Shown here piece by piece: positions 16,712 to 26,157 of a DNA stretch of 64,000 nucleotides. The stretch comes from Pseudoclavibacter endophyticus (GTDB lineage Bacteria; Actinomycetota; Actinomycetes; Actinomycetales; Microbacteriaceae), in NCBI RefSeq assembly GCF_008831085.1, contig NZ_WBJY01000001.1, positions 1,674,001-1,738,000 of the forward strand, read 5' to 3'. The translations under genes were made by a program, and so were the position numbers. Within the stretch, counting starts at the first letter, position 1, and each line of letters begins with the position of its first letter. A model generated the notes under the pieces. It was not told where the DNA came from and searched no databases. It saw only the letters and a program-made list of their open reading frames with translations.

Positions 16712-17356
16712 GTGACGCCCGAGTCACCACCGGATACGGCCGAGCCGCAGTCGCACGCAGCGCCGCCGCGTGTCGGCGTGCTCGCCCTCCAGGGCGACGT
16801 GCGCGAACACGTGGCCGCGCTGCGCTCGCTCGGCGCCGAGGTGGTGCTCGTGCGCACGCCGCACGACCTCGGCACCGTCGACGGCCTCGTCCTCCCCGGC
16901 GGCGAGTCGACCACGATCGACAAGCTGTCGAGGATCTTCGGCCTGCGCGAGCCGATCCGGGATCGCGTCGCGGACGGCATGCCCGTGCTGGGCACGTGCG
17001 CCGGGCTCATCCTGCTCGCGGACCGCATCGTCGACGGCCTGCCCGATCAGCAGACGTTCGGCGGGCTCGACGTCACCGTGCAGCGCAACGCCTTCGGCTC
17101 GCAGCGCGACTCCTTCGAAATCGATCTCGACATGCCCCTCGTGTGCGACGACCCCGTGCACGCCGTGTTCATCCGCGGACCGCTGGTCACCGAAGTGGGT
17201 CCGTCGGCCACCGTCCTCGGTGCGCTGCCGGACGGCCGCGTCGTCGCCATTGAGCAGGACAATCTCATCGGCATCGCCTTCCACCCCGAGGTCGCGGGCG
17301 AGACGCGCCTGCACCGCCACTTTCTCGCCAGAGTCGCGGCCGGCGACGCCGACTGA
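16712..17356 (+). CDS. pdxT: Pyridoxal 5'-phosphate synthase, PdxT (glutaminase) subunit
   Basis: Class I glutamine amidotransferase that feeds ammonia to PdxS. 214 residues. Catalytic C96 in LGTCAGLILL, H191 and E193 in FHPEVAGE, and the oxyanion region LPGGESTTI. GTG start at 16712. An N-terminal extension of about 20 Pro/Ala-rich residues precedes the first strand VGVLALQGDVREH. Confidence 0.95.
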   Translation: MTPESPPDTAEPQSHAAPPRVGVLALQGDVREHVAALRSLGAEVVLVRTPHDLGTVDGLVLPGGESTTIDKLSRIFGLREPIRDRVADGMPVLGTCAGLILLADRIVDGLPDQQTFGGLDVTVQRNAFGSQRDSFEIDLDMPLVCDDPVHAVFIRGPLVTEVGPSATVLGALPDGRVVAIEQDNLIGIAFHPEVAGETRLHRHFLARVAAGDAD

Positions 17357-17406
17357 CCGACCACCCGCCAGCATCTCGCAACCGTCGACGATCGAAGGAG
17401 CCCACC

Positions 17407-18717
17407 ATGGCCGCCGCACGACGCCGCAATTCCCACGTTCAGCGTCAGCGCGCCTGCGCCGACTCGCTCGCGGAGTTCGTGGAGCGATCGCCGAGCTCCT
17501 TCCACGCCGCTGCGGCAGTGGCCGACCACCTCGCCTCCGCGGGATTCGCCCGCGTCGAGGAGCGTGACGAGTGGCCGGCCGAACCGGGTGACTACGTGTT
17601 GCTGCGCGATGGCGCGGTCGTGGCCTGGCGCATCCCCGAGGAGATCGACGACACCGCGCCCTTCGCCATCGTCGGCGCGCACACCGACTCGCCGGGGTTT
17701 CGGCTGAAGCCGTCGCCCGACCGTGTCGCGCACGGTTGGCGTCAACTCGCGGTCGAGGTCTACGGCGGGCCGCTGCTGAACTCGTGGCTCGACCGCGAGC
17801 TGCGCCTCGCGGGACGCGTGTCGTTGACGGATGGCTCGACCCGGCTCGTGCAGACCGGCGCCATCGCGCGCATTCCGCAGCTCGCGGTGCACCTCGACCG
17901 GCAGGTGAACAGCGAGGGGCTCAAACTCGACCCCCAACTGCACACCGCCCCCGTCACCGGGCCCGAGAACGGGCCCGATGCCCGCAGCATCATCGCGGCC
18001 GCCGCCGGCGTCGAGGCGGAGGACCTCGTCGCGTGGGACCTCGCCCTCGCCGACACGCAGGCACCCGCCTTCCTGGGCTCGGACGAGACGATGCTCGCCG
18101 CAGGCCGCCTCGACAATCTCGTCAGCGTGCACGCGGCAATGCGCGCCATCGTCGACACCGTGCCCTCCGGCGTGATCCCCGTCATAGCGGCGTTCGACCA
18201 CGAGGAGGTCGGTTCCGGCACGCGCTCCGGGGCGGCGGGCCCGCTCCTCGAGCAGGTGATCGACCGAATCCAGGATGCGCGAGCCGTCTCACCCAGCCAC
18301 CGCGCGCGCGCACTCGGGGCATCCTGGTGCGTCTCGAGCGATGTCGGCCACAGCATTCACCCGAACTACCCCGAGCGGCACGATGACGGCGCCCGCCCGA
18401 TCGCGGGGGGCGGGCCGATCCTGAAGGTCAACGCCAACCAGCGCTACGCCAGCGACGCCAGGGGAGCGGCGCTCTGGGCGGGCGTCTGCTCGAACGCGGG
18501 GGTAACCACGCAGCCGTTCGTGTCACGCAATTCGATCCCCTGCGGCTCCACGATCGGACCGATCACGGCGACGCGGCTCGGCGTCTCGACCGTCGACGTC
18601 GGCATCCCGATCCTCTCGATGCACTCGGCGCGCGAGGTATGCGCGATCGCCGATGCACACGCGCTCGAGCGCGCACTGGCGGTGTTCCTCGCGGGCGGCT
18701 GGCCCGAGCACGCCTGA
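17407..18717 (+). CDS. M18 family aminopeptidase
   Basis: Zinc aminopeptidase of the aspartyl aminopeptidase family, cytoplasmic; 436 residues and the family length. Metal-ligand motifs are visible: GAHTDSPGF, a Asp-containing AGRLDNLVS segment, FDHEEVGSGT (catalytic Glu and ligand) and SMHSARE near the C-terminus. The ATG has GAAGGAG seven bases upstream. It lies between pdxT and an antiporter, where many relatives have yebC directly. NCBI-style names for homologues are often apeB, but substrate specificity is not shown here. Confidence 0.93.
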   Translation: MAAARRRNSHVQRQRACADSLAEFVERSPSSFHAAAAVADHLASAGFARVEERDEWPAEPGDYVLLRDGAVVAWRIPEEIDDTAPFAIVGAHTDSPGFRLKPSPDRVAHGWRQLAVEVYGGPLLNSWLDRELRLAGRVSLTDGSTRLVQTGAIARIPQLAVHLDRQVNSEGLKLDPQLHTAPVTGPENGPDARSIIAAAAGVEAEDLVAWDLALADTQAPAFLGSDETMLAAGRLDNLVSVHAAMRAIVDTVPSGVIPVIAAFDHEEVGSGTRSGAAGPLLEQVIDRIQDARAVSPSHRARALGASWCVSSDVGHSIHPNYPERHDDGARPIAGGGPILKVNANQRYASDARGAALWAGVCSNAGVTTQPFVSRNSIPCGSTIGPITATRLGVSTVDVGIPILSMHSAREVCAIADAHALERALAVFLAGGWPEHA

Positions 18718-18728
18718 CACCTGGACGC

Positions 18729-18740
18729 TAGCCTCATCGG
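18729..18740 (+). promoter_or_regulatory. Putative -10 element for a leaderless antiporter mRNA
   Basis: TAGCCT at 18729-18734 followed by six bases and the ATG at 18741, the same geometry as before the DUF456 gene. No ribosome-binding site precedes the ATG, which supports leaderless translation. Confidence 0.45.
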
Positions 18741-19973
18741 ATGGACGAGGCGCACCTGCTCATCGACAACCTGCTCTCGATGTGGTGGATCGGCCTCGCG
18801 GCAGTGCTCGCGCCGATCCTGGCGCTCGTCACGCGCCGCGTGATCCCCGACGTGGTGTGGCTTCTCGCGTTCGGCGTCGTGATCGGCCCCAATGTGCTCG
18901 GCGTCGCCGAATCGACCGGGTCGGTCGCGTTCATCCGTGAGCTCGGAATCGGGTTCCTCTTCCTCCTGGCGGGCTTCGAGGTCAACACGACCGACATGCG
19001 GGGCCGGCAGGGACGGCATGCGGCGCTGACCTGGTTCATCTGCGCCGCGCTCGGCGTCGGTGCGGGGATGCTGCTCGTGCAGGGGGACTGGCACGTCGCG
19101 ATCGTGCTCGGAATCGCCTCGACGTCGACCGCGCTCGGCACGCTGCTGCCGATTCTCAAGGACGCCGGGACGCTCCCCACCCCGCTCGGCCGGGCCACCC
19201 TGATGCACGGCGCGTACGGCGAGCTGCTCCCGATCGTCGCGATGTCGCTCCTGCTGTCGGCGCACGGCACCGGTCTGTCGGCGCTGCTGCTCATCGCCTT
19301 CGCGCTCGCCGCCGTGCTGACGGTCGCCGTGCCCGGTCGCATCTTCCGTCGCGTGCCGCTGCTCGGACGGGCCTTCGTCGCCGCCTCGAACTCCACGATG
19401 CAGACGACGCTTCGCGTCACCGTGCTCGTGCTGCTCACGCTCATGCTGCTCACGGCGGTCTTCGAGCTCGACGTCGCCCTCGGGGCGTTCACCGCCGGCC
19501 TCCTGCTGAACGCCATGATCAAGGGCGCGGCTCCCGACCACGCGACCGAGATCATGCACAAAGTCGAGGTCGTCGGCTTCAGCCTGCTCATCCCGGTCTT
19601 CTTCGTCACGAGCGGCATGGGCATAGATCCGGTTGCCGTGCTCGAGGAATGGCCGCTGCTCGTCGGCTTCGTGGTCGTGATCGCCCTCGTGCGGGGCTTG
19701 CCGGTGTTCCTCCGCGAGCAATGGACCGAAACGCACTCGGGGCTCACGCGCACGAGCGACCGCGCGGCCCTCGGCCTCTTCGCAGCGACGGGGCTGCCCA
19801 TCATCGTCGCCGTCACGCAGGTCGCCGCCTCGTCCGAGGTCATCACGGATGCCACCGCCTCCATCATGGTGACGGCAGGCGCGGTCACGGTCCTGGTGTT
19901 CCCCCTGCTTGCCGGGGTGCTCCTTCGGACCCGCCACGGCACGCCTCCGCGCCGCCCGGCGGCGACGCCCTAG
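18741..19973 (+). CDS. Cation:proton antiporter, CPA2/KefB-type membrane domain
   Basis: 410 residues with about 12 hydrophobic segments. Typical stretches are FLFLLAGFEVNTTDMRGRQG (the family LLxGLE region), a glycine/serine-rich IASTSTALGTLLPIL segment, and the discontinuous-helix region VALGAFTAGLLLNAMIKG. It exchanges Na+ or K+ for protons at the inner membrane. It has no C-terminal RCK/TrkA nucleotide-binding domain, so regulation by NAD(H) within the polypeptide is unlikely. Ion specificity cannot be told from sequence. Confidence 0.88.
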   Translation: MDEAHLLIDNLLSMWWIGLAAVLAPILALVTRRVIPDVVWLLAFGVVIGPNVLGVAESTGSVAFIRELGIGFLFLLAGFEVNTTDMRGRQGRHAALTWFICAALGVGAGMLLVQGDWHVAIVLGIASTSTALGTLLPILKDAGTLPTPLGRATLMHGAYGELLPIVAMSLLLSAHGTGLSALLLIAFALAAVLTVAVPGRIFRRVPLLGRAFVAASNSTMQTTLRVTVLVLLTLMLLTAVFELDVALGAFTAGLLLNAMIKGAAPDHATEIMHKVEVVGFSLLIPVFFVTSGMGIDPVAVLEEWPLLVGFVVVIALVRGLPVFLREQWTETHSGLTRTSDRAALGLFAATGLPIIVAVTQVAASSEVITDATASIMVTAGAVTVLVFPLLAGVLLRTRHGTPPRRPAATP

Positions 19974-19974
19974 C

Positions 19975-19997
19975 ATTGTGAGCTACGTACTCACAAT
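19975..19997. promoter_or_regulatory. Perfect inverted repeat upstream of yebC
   Basis: ATTGTGAG-CTACGTA-CTCACAAT: 8-base perfect arms with a 7-base spacer, 12 bases before the yebC ATG. A -10-like TAGCAT overlaps its left edge at 19971-19976, so the expected transcription start lies in the middle of the palindrome. It resembles a regulator operator. It is not a standard CRP/GlxR site, because TGTGA and TCACA are 9 rather than 6 bases apart. The binding protein is unknown. Confidence 0.5.
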
Positions 19998-20009
19998 CGA
20001 GGAAGCCGT

Positions 20010-20774
20010 ATGTCAGGACACTCCAAGTGGGCCACGACCAAGCACAAGAAGGCCGTCATCGATGCGCGCCGTGCCAAGTCGTTCGCCAAGCTCATCAAGA
20101 ACATCGAGGTCGCCGCGAAGACGGGCGGCCCCGACCCGTCGGGCAATCCGACGCTCGCCGACGCCATTCAGAAGGCGAAGAAGACGAGCGTGCCCAACGA
20201 CAACATCGATCGCGCCGTCAAGCGTGGCGCGGGCCTCACGGGCGAGTCCATTGAGTACGCGACTATCATGTATGAGGGATACGCGCCTGGCGGCGTCGCC
20301 CTGCTCATCGAGTGTCTGACCGACAACAAGAACCGCGCCGCCGCCGAGGTCCGCACCGCAATGACCCGAAACGGCGGCAACATGGCCGATCCGGGCTCGG
20401 TCGCTTTCAACTTCGAGCGCAAGGGCATCATCGCGGTGCCGCACGGCGAGACGCCCACCGAGGACGAGGTGCTCGAGGTCGTGCTCGACGCAGGGGCCGA
20501 AGAGGTCATTGACCACGGCGAAGCCTTTGAGATCCGCACCGAGGCGAGCGACATGGTGGGCGCCCGAAGCGCGCTCCAGGCCGCGGGCATCGACTACGAC
20601 TCGGCCGACGCCGAGTTCGTGCCCGGCGTCAAGATCGAGGTCGACGCCGAGACGGCGCGCAAGGTCATCCGCCTCGTCGACGCGCTCGAGGACAGCGACG
20701 ACGTGCAGAACGTGTACACCAGCATGGAGCTCACGCCAGAGGTGCGGTCGCAGCTCGACGAGGACGACGAGTAG
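20010..20774 (+). CDS. yebC: YebC/PmpR family DNA-binding regulatory protein (TACO1-like)
   Basis: 254 residues, standard length. Begins [21 protein letters not shown], the family hallmark, followed by the acidic C-terminal domains. Family members act as transcriptional regulators or help translation through proline stretches. The ATG has AGGAAG upstream. In actinobacteria it characteristically precedes ruvC, as here (16-base gap). Confidence 0.95.
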   Translation: MSGHSKWATTKHKKAVIDARRAKSFAKLIKNIEVAAKTGGPDPSGNPTLADAIQKAKKTSVPNDNIDRAVKRGAGLTGESIEYATIMYEGYAPGGVALLIECLTDNKNRAAAEVRTAMTRNGGNMADPGSVAFNFERKGIIAVPHGETPTEDEVLEVVLDAGAEEVIDHGEAFEIRTEASDMVGARSALQAAGIDYDSADAEFVPGVKIEVDAETARKVIRLVDALEDSDDVQNVYTSMELTPEVRSQLDEDDE

Positions 20775-20790
20775 CGGCGGGGTCGCCGGC

Positions 20791-21396
20791 ATGGCGCGCA
20801 TTCTCGGTATCGACCCCGGTCTCACCCGCTGTGGGATCGGGGTCATCGACGTGGATGCGCGCCGCCGCGTCTCCCTCGTGCACGTCGAGGTCGTGCGGTC
20901 GAGCGCCGACGCCGAACTCGGCGATCGCATCCGGGTCATCGGCGAGGGGATCGAGCGAGCGCTCGACGCGCACGCGCCCGACCGCGTCGCGCTCGAACGC
21001 GTCTTCGCCCAGCACAACGTGAGCACCGTCATGGCCACGGCGCAGATCTCGGGCGTCGTGCTGTACCAGGCGGCGAAGCGTCGCCTGCCCGTCGCCCTCC
21101 ACACCCCCAGCGAGGTGAAGGCCGCGGTCACGGGCTACGGTTCGGCCGACAAGCCGCAGGTCGGCGTCATGGTGCAGCGCATTCTCGGCCTCGCCGAGCA
21201 GCCGAGACCCGCGGATGCCACCGACGCGCTCGCGCTCGCCATCTGCGCCGCCTGGAAATCGCCCGTCGCGGCCGCCGCCAGCGAAGCCGCGGCCGAACGC
21301 CGTGGCCTGCTTGCTGCGCGGGCGTCAGGCTCAGAGACCCTCACACCGGCCCAGCGCGCGTGGGCGGACGCGGAGCGGCGCTCCCGCGGACGCTGA
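20791..21396 (+). CDS. ruvC: Crossover junction endodeoxyribonuclease RuvC
   Basis: Holliday-junction resolvase, 201 residues, acting as a dimer with RuvAB. Catalytic acidic residues are visible: Asp in LGIDPGLTRCG, Glu in ALERVF, and the C-terminal Asp pair in PADATDALALA. The ATG at 20791 gives the expected N-terminus; no strong ribosome-binding site is present, so coupling to yebC is likely. About 40 Ala/Arg-rich residues extend the C-terminus. Confidence 0.95.
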   Translation: MARILGIDPGLTRCGIGVIDVDARRRVSLVHVEVVRSSADAELGDRIRVIGEGIERALDAHAPDRVALERVFAQHNVSTVMATAQISGVVLYQAAKRRLPVALHTPSEVKAAVTGYGSADKPQVGVMVQRILGLAEQPRPADATDALALAICAAWKSPVAAAASEAAAERRGLLAARASGSETLTPAQRAWADAERRSRGR

Positions 21397-21419
21397 GACG
21401 CCCTCGCGAGGGAATGCTC

Positions 21420-21442
21420 CCGTCACCGGGCTCGGGTGACGG
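21420..21442. terminator. Hairpin between ruvC and ruvA
   Basis: CCGTCACC at 21420-21427 pairs perfectly with GGTGACGG at 21435-21442, loop of 7. No T-run. It may attenuate read-through, since ruvA appears to have its own leaderless promoter just downstream. Confidence 0.4.
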
Positions 21443-21487
21443 CCGAAGAGCCCCGTGTTGCTGCGGCGGAGCGCGGGCCGGACGGCC

Positions 21488-21499
21488 TAGTGTGACGGG
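21488..21499 (+). promoter_or_regulatory. Putative -10 element for a leaderless ruvAB mRNA
   Basis: TAGTGT at 21488-21493, six bases, then the ruvA GTG at 21500. No Shine-Dalgarno sequence. It implies ruvA-ruvB can be transcribed apart from yebC-ruvC. Confidence 0.4.
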
Positions 21500-22171
21500 G
21501 TGATCGCCTCACTCCGCGGCACGGTGCTCGCGCTCGGCGCGCAAACCGTGCACCTCGACGTCCAGGGCGTGGGCTACCGGGTCCACGTCACGCCGAGGCA
21601 CGCCCTCGACCTCCGCGTCGGCGACGAGGCATACGTCATCACTCACCTCGTCGTCCGGGAGGACGCGTGGACCCTCTTCGGATTTCGCGACGACGACGAG
21701 CTCGAGATCTTCGAGCACCTGATCTCGGTCTCTGGCGTCGGGCCGAAGTCAGCGCTGGGCGTCCTCTCGCAGCTGAGCCCCGATGACGTCGCGCGGGCCG
21801 TCACCAACGAGGACGTCGCCGCGTTCAAGCGGGTGAGCGGCATCGGCCCCAAGAGCGCGGGCCTCATCATCGTCTCGCTCAAGGGGAAGATCGTCGCTCC
21901 CGTGACGAGGGGGGCGACGCCGCAGCACCCAGAAGACGCCGTCGACGGCGCCGCCCCGGCCGGCCTCCTTGCCCCGAGCACGCGCGCAGACGTCGTCGAA
22001 GCGCTCGTCGGCCTCGGATACGCCGAGAAGATCGCCGGCCCTGCGGTCGACGACGCCGCGGCCACGCTCGTCGACGCTCCGGACGCTCCCGACGACGGAC
22101 GTCTCTTCGACGTCGCCTCGCTCCTGCGGGCGGCCCTGCGCATCCTGTCCGCACCGAAGGGACGCCGATGA
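21500..22171 (+). CDS. ruvA: Holliday junction branch migration protein RuvA
   Basis: Junction-binding subunit, 223 residues. N-terminal OB fold ([20 protein letters not shown]), two helix-hairpin-helix motifs ([15 protein letters not shown] and [13 protein letters not shown]), and a C-terminal UBA-like domain ([21 protein letters not shown]) that contacts RuvB. GTG start. Overlaps ruvB by ATGA. Confidence 0.95.
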   Translation: MIASLRGTVLALGAQTVHLDVQGVGYRVHVTPRHALDLRVGDEAYVITHLVVREDAWTLFGFRDDDELEIFEHLISVSGVGPKSALGVLSQLSPDDVARAVTNEDVAAFKRVSGIGPKSAGLIIVSLKGKIVAPVTRGATPQHPEDAVDGAAPAGLLAPSTRADVVEALVGLGYAEKIAGPAVDDAAATLVDAPDAPDDGRLFDVASLLRAALRILSAPKGRR

Positions 22172-23229
22172 CCGCCCCCGGCGACGACGGCGCATCGCGC
22201 GCTCCACAACCGGCGGGCGTCGTGGAGTCGGCCGCGGAACTCGCGTTCGAGGGGGCGCTGCGACCCGCGTCGTTCGCCGAGTTCGTCGGTCAGCAAAAGG
22301 TGCGGTCTCAGCTCGATCTCTTGCTGCGGGCAGCAGCGCTCCAGCAGCGAGCGCCCGACCACATCCTCCTCGCGGGCCCGCCGGGGCTGGGCAAGACCAC
22401 CCTTGCGCTCATCGTCGCCGAGGAGACGGGGCACCCGATCCGCCTCACGAGCGGGCCGGCACTGCAGCATGCGGGCGATTTGGCGAGCGTGCTCTCGAGC
22501 CTCGTGCCGGGCGAGATCCTCTTCATCGACGAGATCCACCGGACGGCGCGCACGGCCGAGGAGATGCTGTACCTGGCGATGGAGGACTTTCGCATCGACA
22601 TCATGGTCGGCAAGGGCGCGGGGGCGACGAGCGTGCCGCTCGAGCTCGCGCCGTTCACGGTCGTGGGCGCGACGACGCGGGCGGGCTTGCTCCCGACCCC
22701 GCTCCGCGACCGTTTCGGATTCACTGCCCACCTCGAGTTCTACGCCGACGATGAGCTGGAGAAGGTGGTCGCTCGCGCGGCCGGGTTGCTCGGGCTCGAC
22801 GTCGAGCGGGCGGCGATCCGCGAGATCGCGAAACGGTCGCGCGGAACGCCCCGCATCGCGAATCGACTGCTGCGGCGCGTTCGCGATGTGGCCCTCGTGC
22901 ACGACACGCCGGCCGACCTTGCCGCAGTGCAGCACGCATTGCACGTGTATGACGTCGACGAGCTCGGCCTCGACCGCCTCGACCGCGCCGTGCTCGAGGC
23001 GCTCATCGCCCGGTTCGAGGGCGGACCGGTCGGCATCCGCACCCTTGCCGTGACCGTGGGGGAGGAGGCCGAGACCGTCGAGGCGGTCGTCGAGCCGTTC
23101 CTCGTGCGTACCGGGCTGATCGCGCGCACGCAGCGCGGGCGAATCGCCACGCCCGCGGCCTACGCTCATCTCGGATACGCTCGTCCGGGCGCCGCCACCG
23201 GCGGGAACGTGCCCCTCGACGGCGTCTGA
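22168..23229 (+). CDS. ruvB: Holliday junction branch migration DNA helicase RuvB
   Basis: AAA+ motor, 353 residues. Walker A GPPGLGKT (70-77), Walker [10 protein letters not shown], sensor [18 protein letters not shown] and arginine finger region, followed by a winged helix. An N-terminal 25 residues are polar. Together with RuvA and RuvC it completes the junction-processing set. Annotated homologues are often labelled as part of SOS regulation, but no SOS box was found here. Confidence 0.96.
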   Translation: MTAPGDDGASRAPQPAGVVESAAELAFEGALRPASFAEFVGQQKVRSQLDLLLRAAALQQRAPDHILLAGPPGLGKTTLALIVAEETGHPIRLTSGPALQHAGDLASVLSSLVPGEILFIDEIHRTARTAEEMLYLAMEDFRIDIMVGKGAGATSVPLELAPFTVVGATTRAGLLPTPLRDRFGFTAHLEFYADDELEKVVARAAGLLGLDVERAAIREIAKRSRGTPRIANRLLRRVRDVALVHDTPADLAAVQHALHVYDVDELGLDRLDRAVLEALIARFEGGPVGIRTLAVTVGEEAETVEAVVEPFLVRTGLIARTQRGRIATPAAYAHLGYARPGAATGGNVPLDGV

Positions 23230-23255
23230 TTCACGGTTCGGCGCACGGGCATGCG

Positions 23256-23261
23256 TATACT
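23256..23261 (+). promoter_or_regulatory. Candidate -10 of the yajC-secD-secF promoter
   Basis: TATACT at 23256-23261 is a near-consensus -10, preceded by TG two bases upstream (close to an extended -10). A transcription start near 23268 would give a leader of about 58 bases with GAAAGG before the yajC ATG. No clear -35. Confidence 0.45.
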
Positions 23262-23325
23262 CGGCGTGTTTGCCGTTCGCTCGGGGTGGCCTCTCCACCC
23301 AGCCGGCTATTGAAAGGTTTCGCCG

Positions 23326-23895
23326 ATGGACCCAATGCTCCTCATCCCACTCCTGCTGATCGCGGTCCTGCTCGTCTTCATGTGGCGCGGCAACAAGAAG
23401 CGTGCGGTGCAGCAACAGTCGCTGCGCGAGCAGATGGTGGTGGGCGCCGAGGTCATGACGCAGGCCGGCATCTACGGCACCATCGTTGCGCAGGACGCGG
23501 ACAACAACGTCACGACGCTCGAGACCTCGCCGGGAACGACCCTCCGGGTGCACACGGCGACCGTGATCAATGTGCTCTCGCCGACCGTGCCGGATGACGC
23601 TTCCGCGCTGGACGACGACGGCCTTCCCCAGCCCGCCGGGGCTGCGGCGCCCGCAGATGGTGACGCCCTGGACGCGGATGACACCGAGGCGTGGGACGAC
23701 GACGAGCGCGAGGATGATCTCGAGGAGACCGACGACGAGCTCGGCGCGGAGTTCGAGAACGCTGACGATGGGCTCGACAACCGCGAAGCCGACATCGACC
23801 CCGACGCCATCGAGGCCGATGAGGTGGAGTCGGCGAACGGCGACGACCCGCTCGGTCAGTACCGCGGCGACGACAACGGCCCCGCGAAGGCCTGA
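23326..23895 (+). CDS. yajC: Preprotein translocase subunit YajC
   Basis: SecDF-associated membrane protein. One N-terminal membrane segment (LLIPLLLIAVLLVFMWRG), then the conserved domain QSLREQMVVGAEVMTQAGIYG. The 189 residues exceed the usual 90-130: after residue 90 comes a tail of about 95 residues dominated by Asp, Glu and Ala with no conserved domain. GAAAGG ribosome-binding site. First of three genes that all carry acidic tails. Confidence 0.93.
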   Translation: MDPMLLIPLLLIAVLLVFMWRGNKKRAVQQQSLREQMVVGAEVMTQAGIYGTIVAQDADNNVTTLETSPGTTLRVHTATVINVLSPTVPDDASALDDDGLPQPAGAAAPADGDALDADDTEAWDDDEREDDLEETDDELGAEFENADDGLDNREADIDPDAIEADEVESANGDDPLGQYRGDDNGPAKA

Positions 23896-23937
23896 CCCAC
23901 CTCACACCTGCCCCATCGGGCGAAAGGCATAACTGCG

Positions 23938-26157
23938 TTGGCGAAGTCCTCATCGACAGGCACGCAGCGGAGGTACGGCGCCAGCGCCGCGACCAAAGCG
24001 GTGCGTACCCTCACCTGGTTGCTCCTGCTCATTCTCGTGCTCGGAGGGCTCAACTGGATCGCGGTCGCGTTCCAGGGCGGCACATGGGCGCCACAGCTCG
24101 CCCTCGACCTCGAGGGCGGTACGCAGATCGTTCTGGAGGCGCAGCTGCCTGAGGGCGCCTCTGACCCATCCGCGGAGCAGATGCAGCAGGCCGTTTCGAT
24201 CATTCGCCAGCGCGTCGACGCTGCGGGTGTCTCGGAGGCCGAGATCACCACGCAGGGTGGCCGCAACATCGTGGTCGCCGTGCCGGGCGAGATGGATGAC
24301 CAGACCCGCTCCCGCATCGAGAGCTCGGCACGCCTCGACTTCCGCCCCGTGCTCGTGACCGACGCTGCCGCGAACACGCAGGTGATCCCGCCGGAGATGC
24401 TGCCGGACGACCTCTCGACGGCGCCGGCCACCGAGCCCACCGACCCGAGCGACCTCGTGCAGGTCTACGACACGCTGTACGTCGATTTCCTGCAGTTCAA
24501 CTGCGAGACCGATCTCAGGCCGGCCAGCGAGATCGACCCCGCAGAGCCGCTCATCACCTGTGACGAGACCGGGGAGCAGAAATTCATCCTCGGACCCGTC
24601 GAGGTGTCCGGCGCCAACATCAGCGACGCCAACGCCGGGCTCGTGCAGTCCTCGACGGGCGCGACGACGAACCAGTGGGCCGTCAACATCGAGTTCGATG
24701 CCGCGGGCACCGAGGCGTTCGCCAGCATGACGCAGCGCCTCTACAACCTGACCGAGGCGCAGAACCAGTTCGCGGCGACCCTCGACAATCGCGTCATCGT
24801 CGCTCCCACGACGAACGCCATCATCACCGACGGGCGTCCGCAGATCTCCGGTTCGTTCACGGAGGAGGGCGCACAGGCGCTGGCCGACCAGCTCAAGTTC
24901 GGTGCCCTCCCGTTCACCTTCGAGACCCAGTCGTCGCAGACGATCTCCGCGACGCTCGGGACATCGCAGCTCATCAGCGGCCTCATCGCCGGCGCGATCG
25001 GCCTCGCGCTCGTCGTGGTGTACCTGGTGTTCCAGTACCGCGTGCTCGGGCTCGTCACGATCGCCTCGCTCGCGATCGCCGCGGGCGTGGCATATCTCGT
25101 CGTGACCTGGCTATCGAGCCAGGAGGGCTACCGCCTGTCGCTCGCCGGTGTCGCGGGGCTCATCGTGGCGATCGGCATCACGGCCGACTCGTTCGTCGTC
25201 TACTTCGAGCGCATCAAGGACGAGCTGCGAGACGGCAAGAGCCTGCCGTCCGCCGTCGAGACCGGCTGGTCGCGCGCCATCCGTACCGTCCTGGTGTCGA
25301 ACGCCGTGACGCTGCTCGTGTCGCTGGTCCTGTTCTTCATCGCGGTCGGCAACGTTCGCGGCTTCGCGCTCACGCTCGGCCTCACGACGATCGTCGACGT
25401 GATCATGGTGACGATGTTCACGCACCCGGTCATGCGCCTGCTGGCTCGCACGCGCTTCTTCGGCTCCGGGCATCCGGCGTCCGGCCTCGACCCCCGCGCG
25501 CTCGGCGCCGTGTACCGCGGGCGCGGCTCGTTCCGCGGCTCGGCCGGGGGCCGCAAGGGGGCGGCCCGCGAAGCCGCTCGGCGGCGAACGCTCGCCGAGC
25601 GCAAGGCGGCGGAAGCCCGCGGCGAAGTGCTCGAGGACGAGCCCGTCGAGGCGCCGCCGAAGAGGCGACGAGGCAGAAAACGCGCCGAGGCGCCGTCCAC
25701 ACGCACCCGCGAAACCGAGGCGGCCGAGCGCACGTCGACCGCAACCCTCGAGCGCGACGACGACACCGACGAGCTCACGAGCGAGGACGACCTCCGCGAG
25801 GACGATCTCCGCGACCGGAACCTCGCCGACGATGAGGCCCCTGGCGCGACGGATGCCGCGCTCGATGAGGCGGACGACGCAGATGAGCCGGACGCAGCCG
25901 AAGACGAAGCCGCCGACGAAGCGGACGCGGACGCGGCCGAGTCCGGCGAGGCAGAATCCGACGCGGACGACGCCGAGGCCGACGCAGTCGAGGCAGACGC
26001 AGACGCGGAAGAGCCCAGCGCGGCGAACACCGAGGATGATGCGATCGCGTCGCCGACGGGCGTCGACGACGCCGCCGACGAGAGCCCCGCACTGCAACGC
26101 GCACGGCGGCGACGCGCACGACGCCGAGCCGCCTCGACGAACGGGGAGGACGCCTGA
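23938..26157 (+). CDS. secD: Protein translocase subunit SecD
   Basis: RND-family motor subunit that uses the proton gradient to complete protein export. 739 residues. Membrane segment 1 (TWLLLLILVLGGLNW), LDLEGGTQIVLEA motif, large periplasmic domain (about 60-330), then five more membrane segments with GITADSFVVYFERIKDELRDG. Residues from about 530 on form an unusually long cytoplasmic tail, first basic (RRTLAERKAAEARGE) and then strongly acidic (D/E/A). TTG start at 23938 with GAAAGG about 10 bases upstream; the following MAKSSSTG reading fits. Confidence 0.94.
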   Translation: MAKSSSTGTQRRYGASAATKAVRTLTWLLLLILVLGGLNWIAVAFQGGTWAPQLALDLEGGTQIVLEAQLPEGASDPSAEQMQQAVSIIRQRVDAAGVSEAEITTQGGRNIVVAVPGEMDDQTRSRIESSARLDFRPVLVTDAAANTQVIPPEMLPDDLSTAPATEPTDPSDLVQVYDTLYVDFLQFNCETDLRPASEIDPAEPLITCDETGEQKFILGPVEVSGANISDANAGLVQSSTGATTNQWAVNIEFDAAGTEAFASMTQRLYNLTEAQNQFAATLDNRVIVAPTTNAIITDGRPQISGSFTEEGAQALADQLKFGALPFTFETQSSQTISATLGTSQLISGLIAGAIGLALVVVYLVFQYRVLGLVTIASLAIAAGVAYLVVTWLSSQEGYRLSLAGVAGLIVAIGITADSFVVYFERIKDELRDGKSLPSAVETGWSRAIRTVLVSNAVTLLVSLVLFFIAVGNVRGFALTLGLTTIVDVIMVTMFTHPVMRLLARTRFFGSGHPASGLDPRALGAVYRGRGSFRGSAGGRKGAAREAARRRTLAERKAAEARGEVLEDEPVEAPPKRRRGRKRAEAPSTRTRETEAAERTSTATLERDDDTDELTSEDDLREDDLRDRNLADDEAPGATDAALDEADDADEPDAAEDEAADEADADAAESGEAESDADDAEADAVEADADAEEPSAANTEDDAIASPTGVDDAADESPALQRARRRRARRRAASTNGEDA

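Noticed and set aside
19975..19997. Possible CRP/GlxR site
   Set aside because: TGTGA and TCACA are 9 bases apart, whereas the CRP/GlxR consensus has a 6-base spacer. Kept only as an unassigned operator.
20775..21499. SOS (LexA) box near ruvC/ruvA
   Set aside because: No TCGAAC-N4-GTTCGA-like dyad was found in front of either gene.
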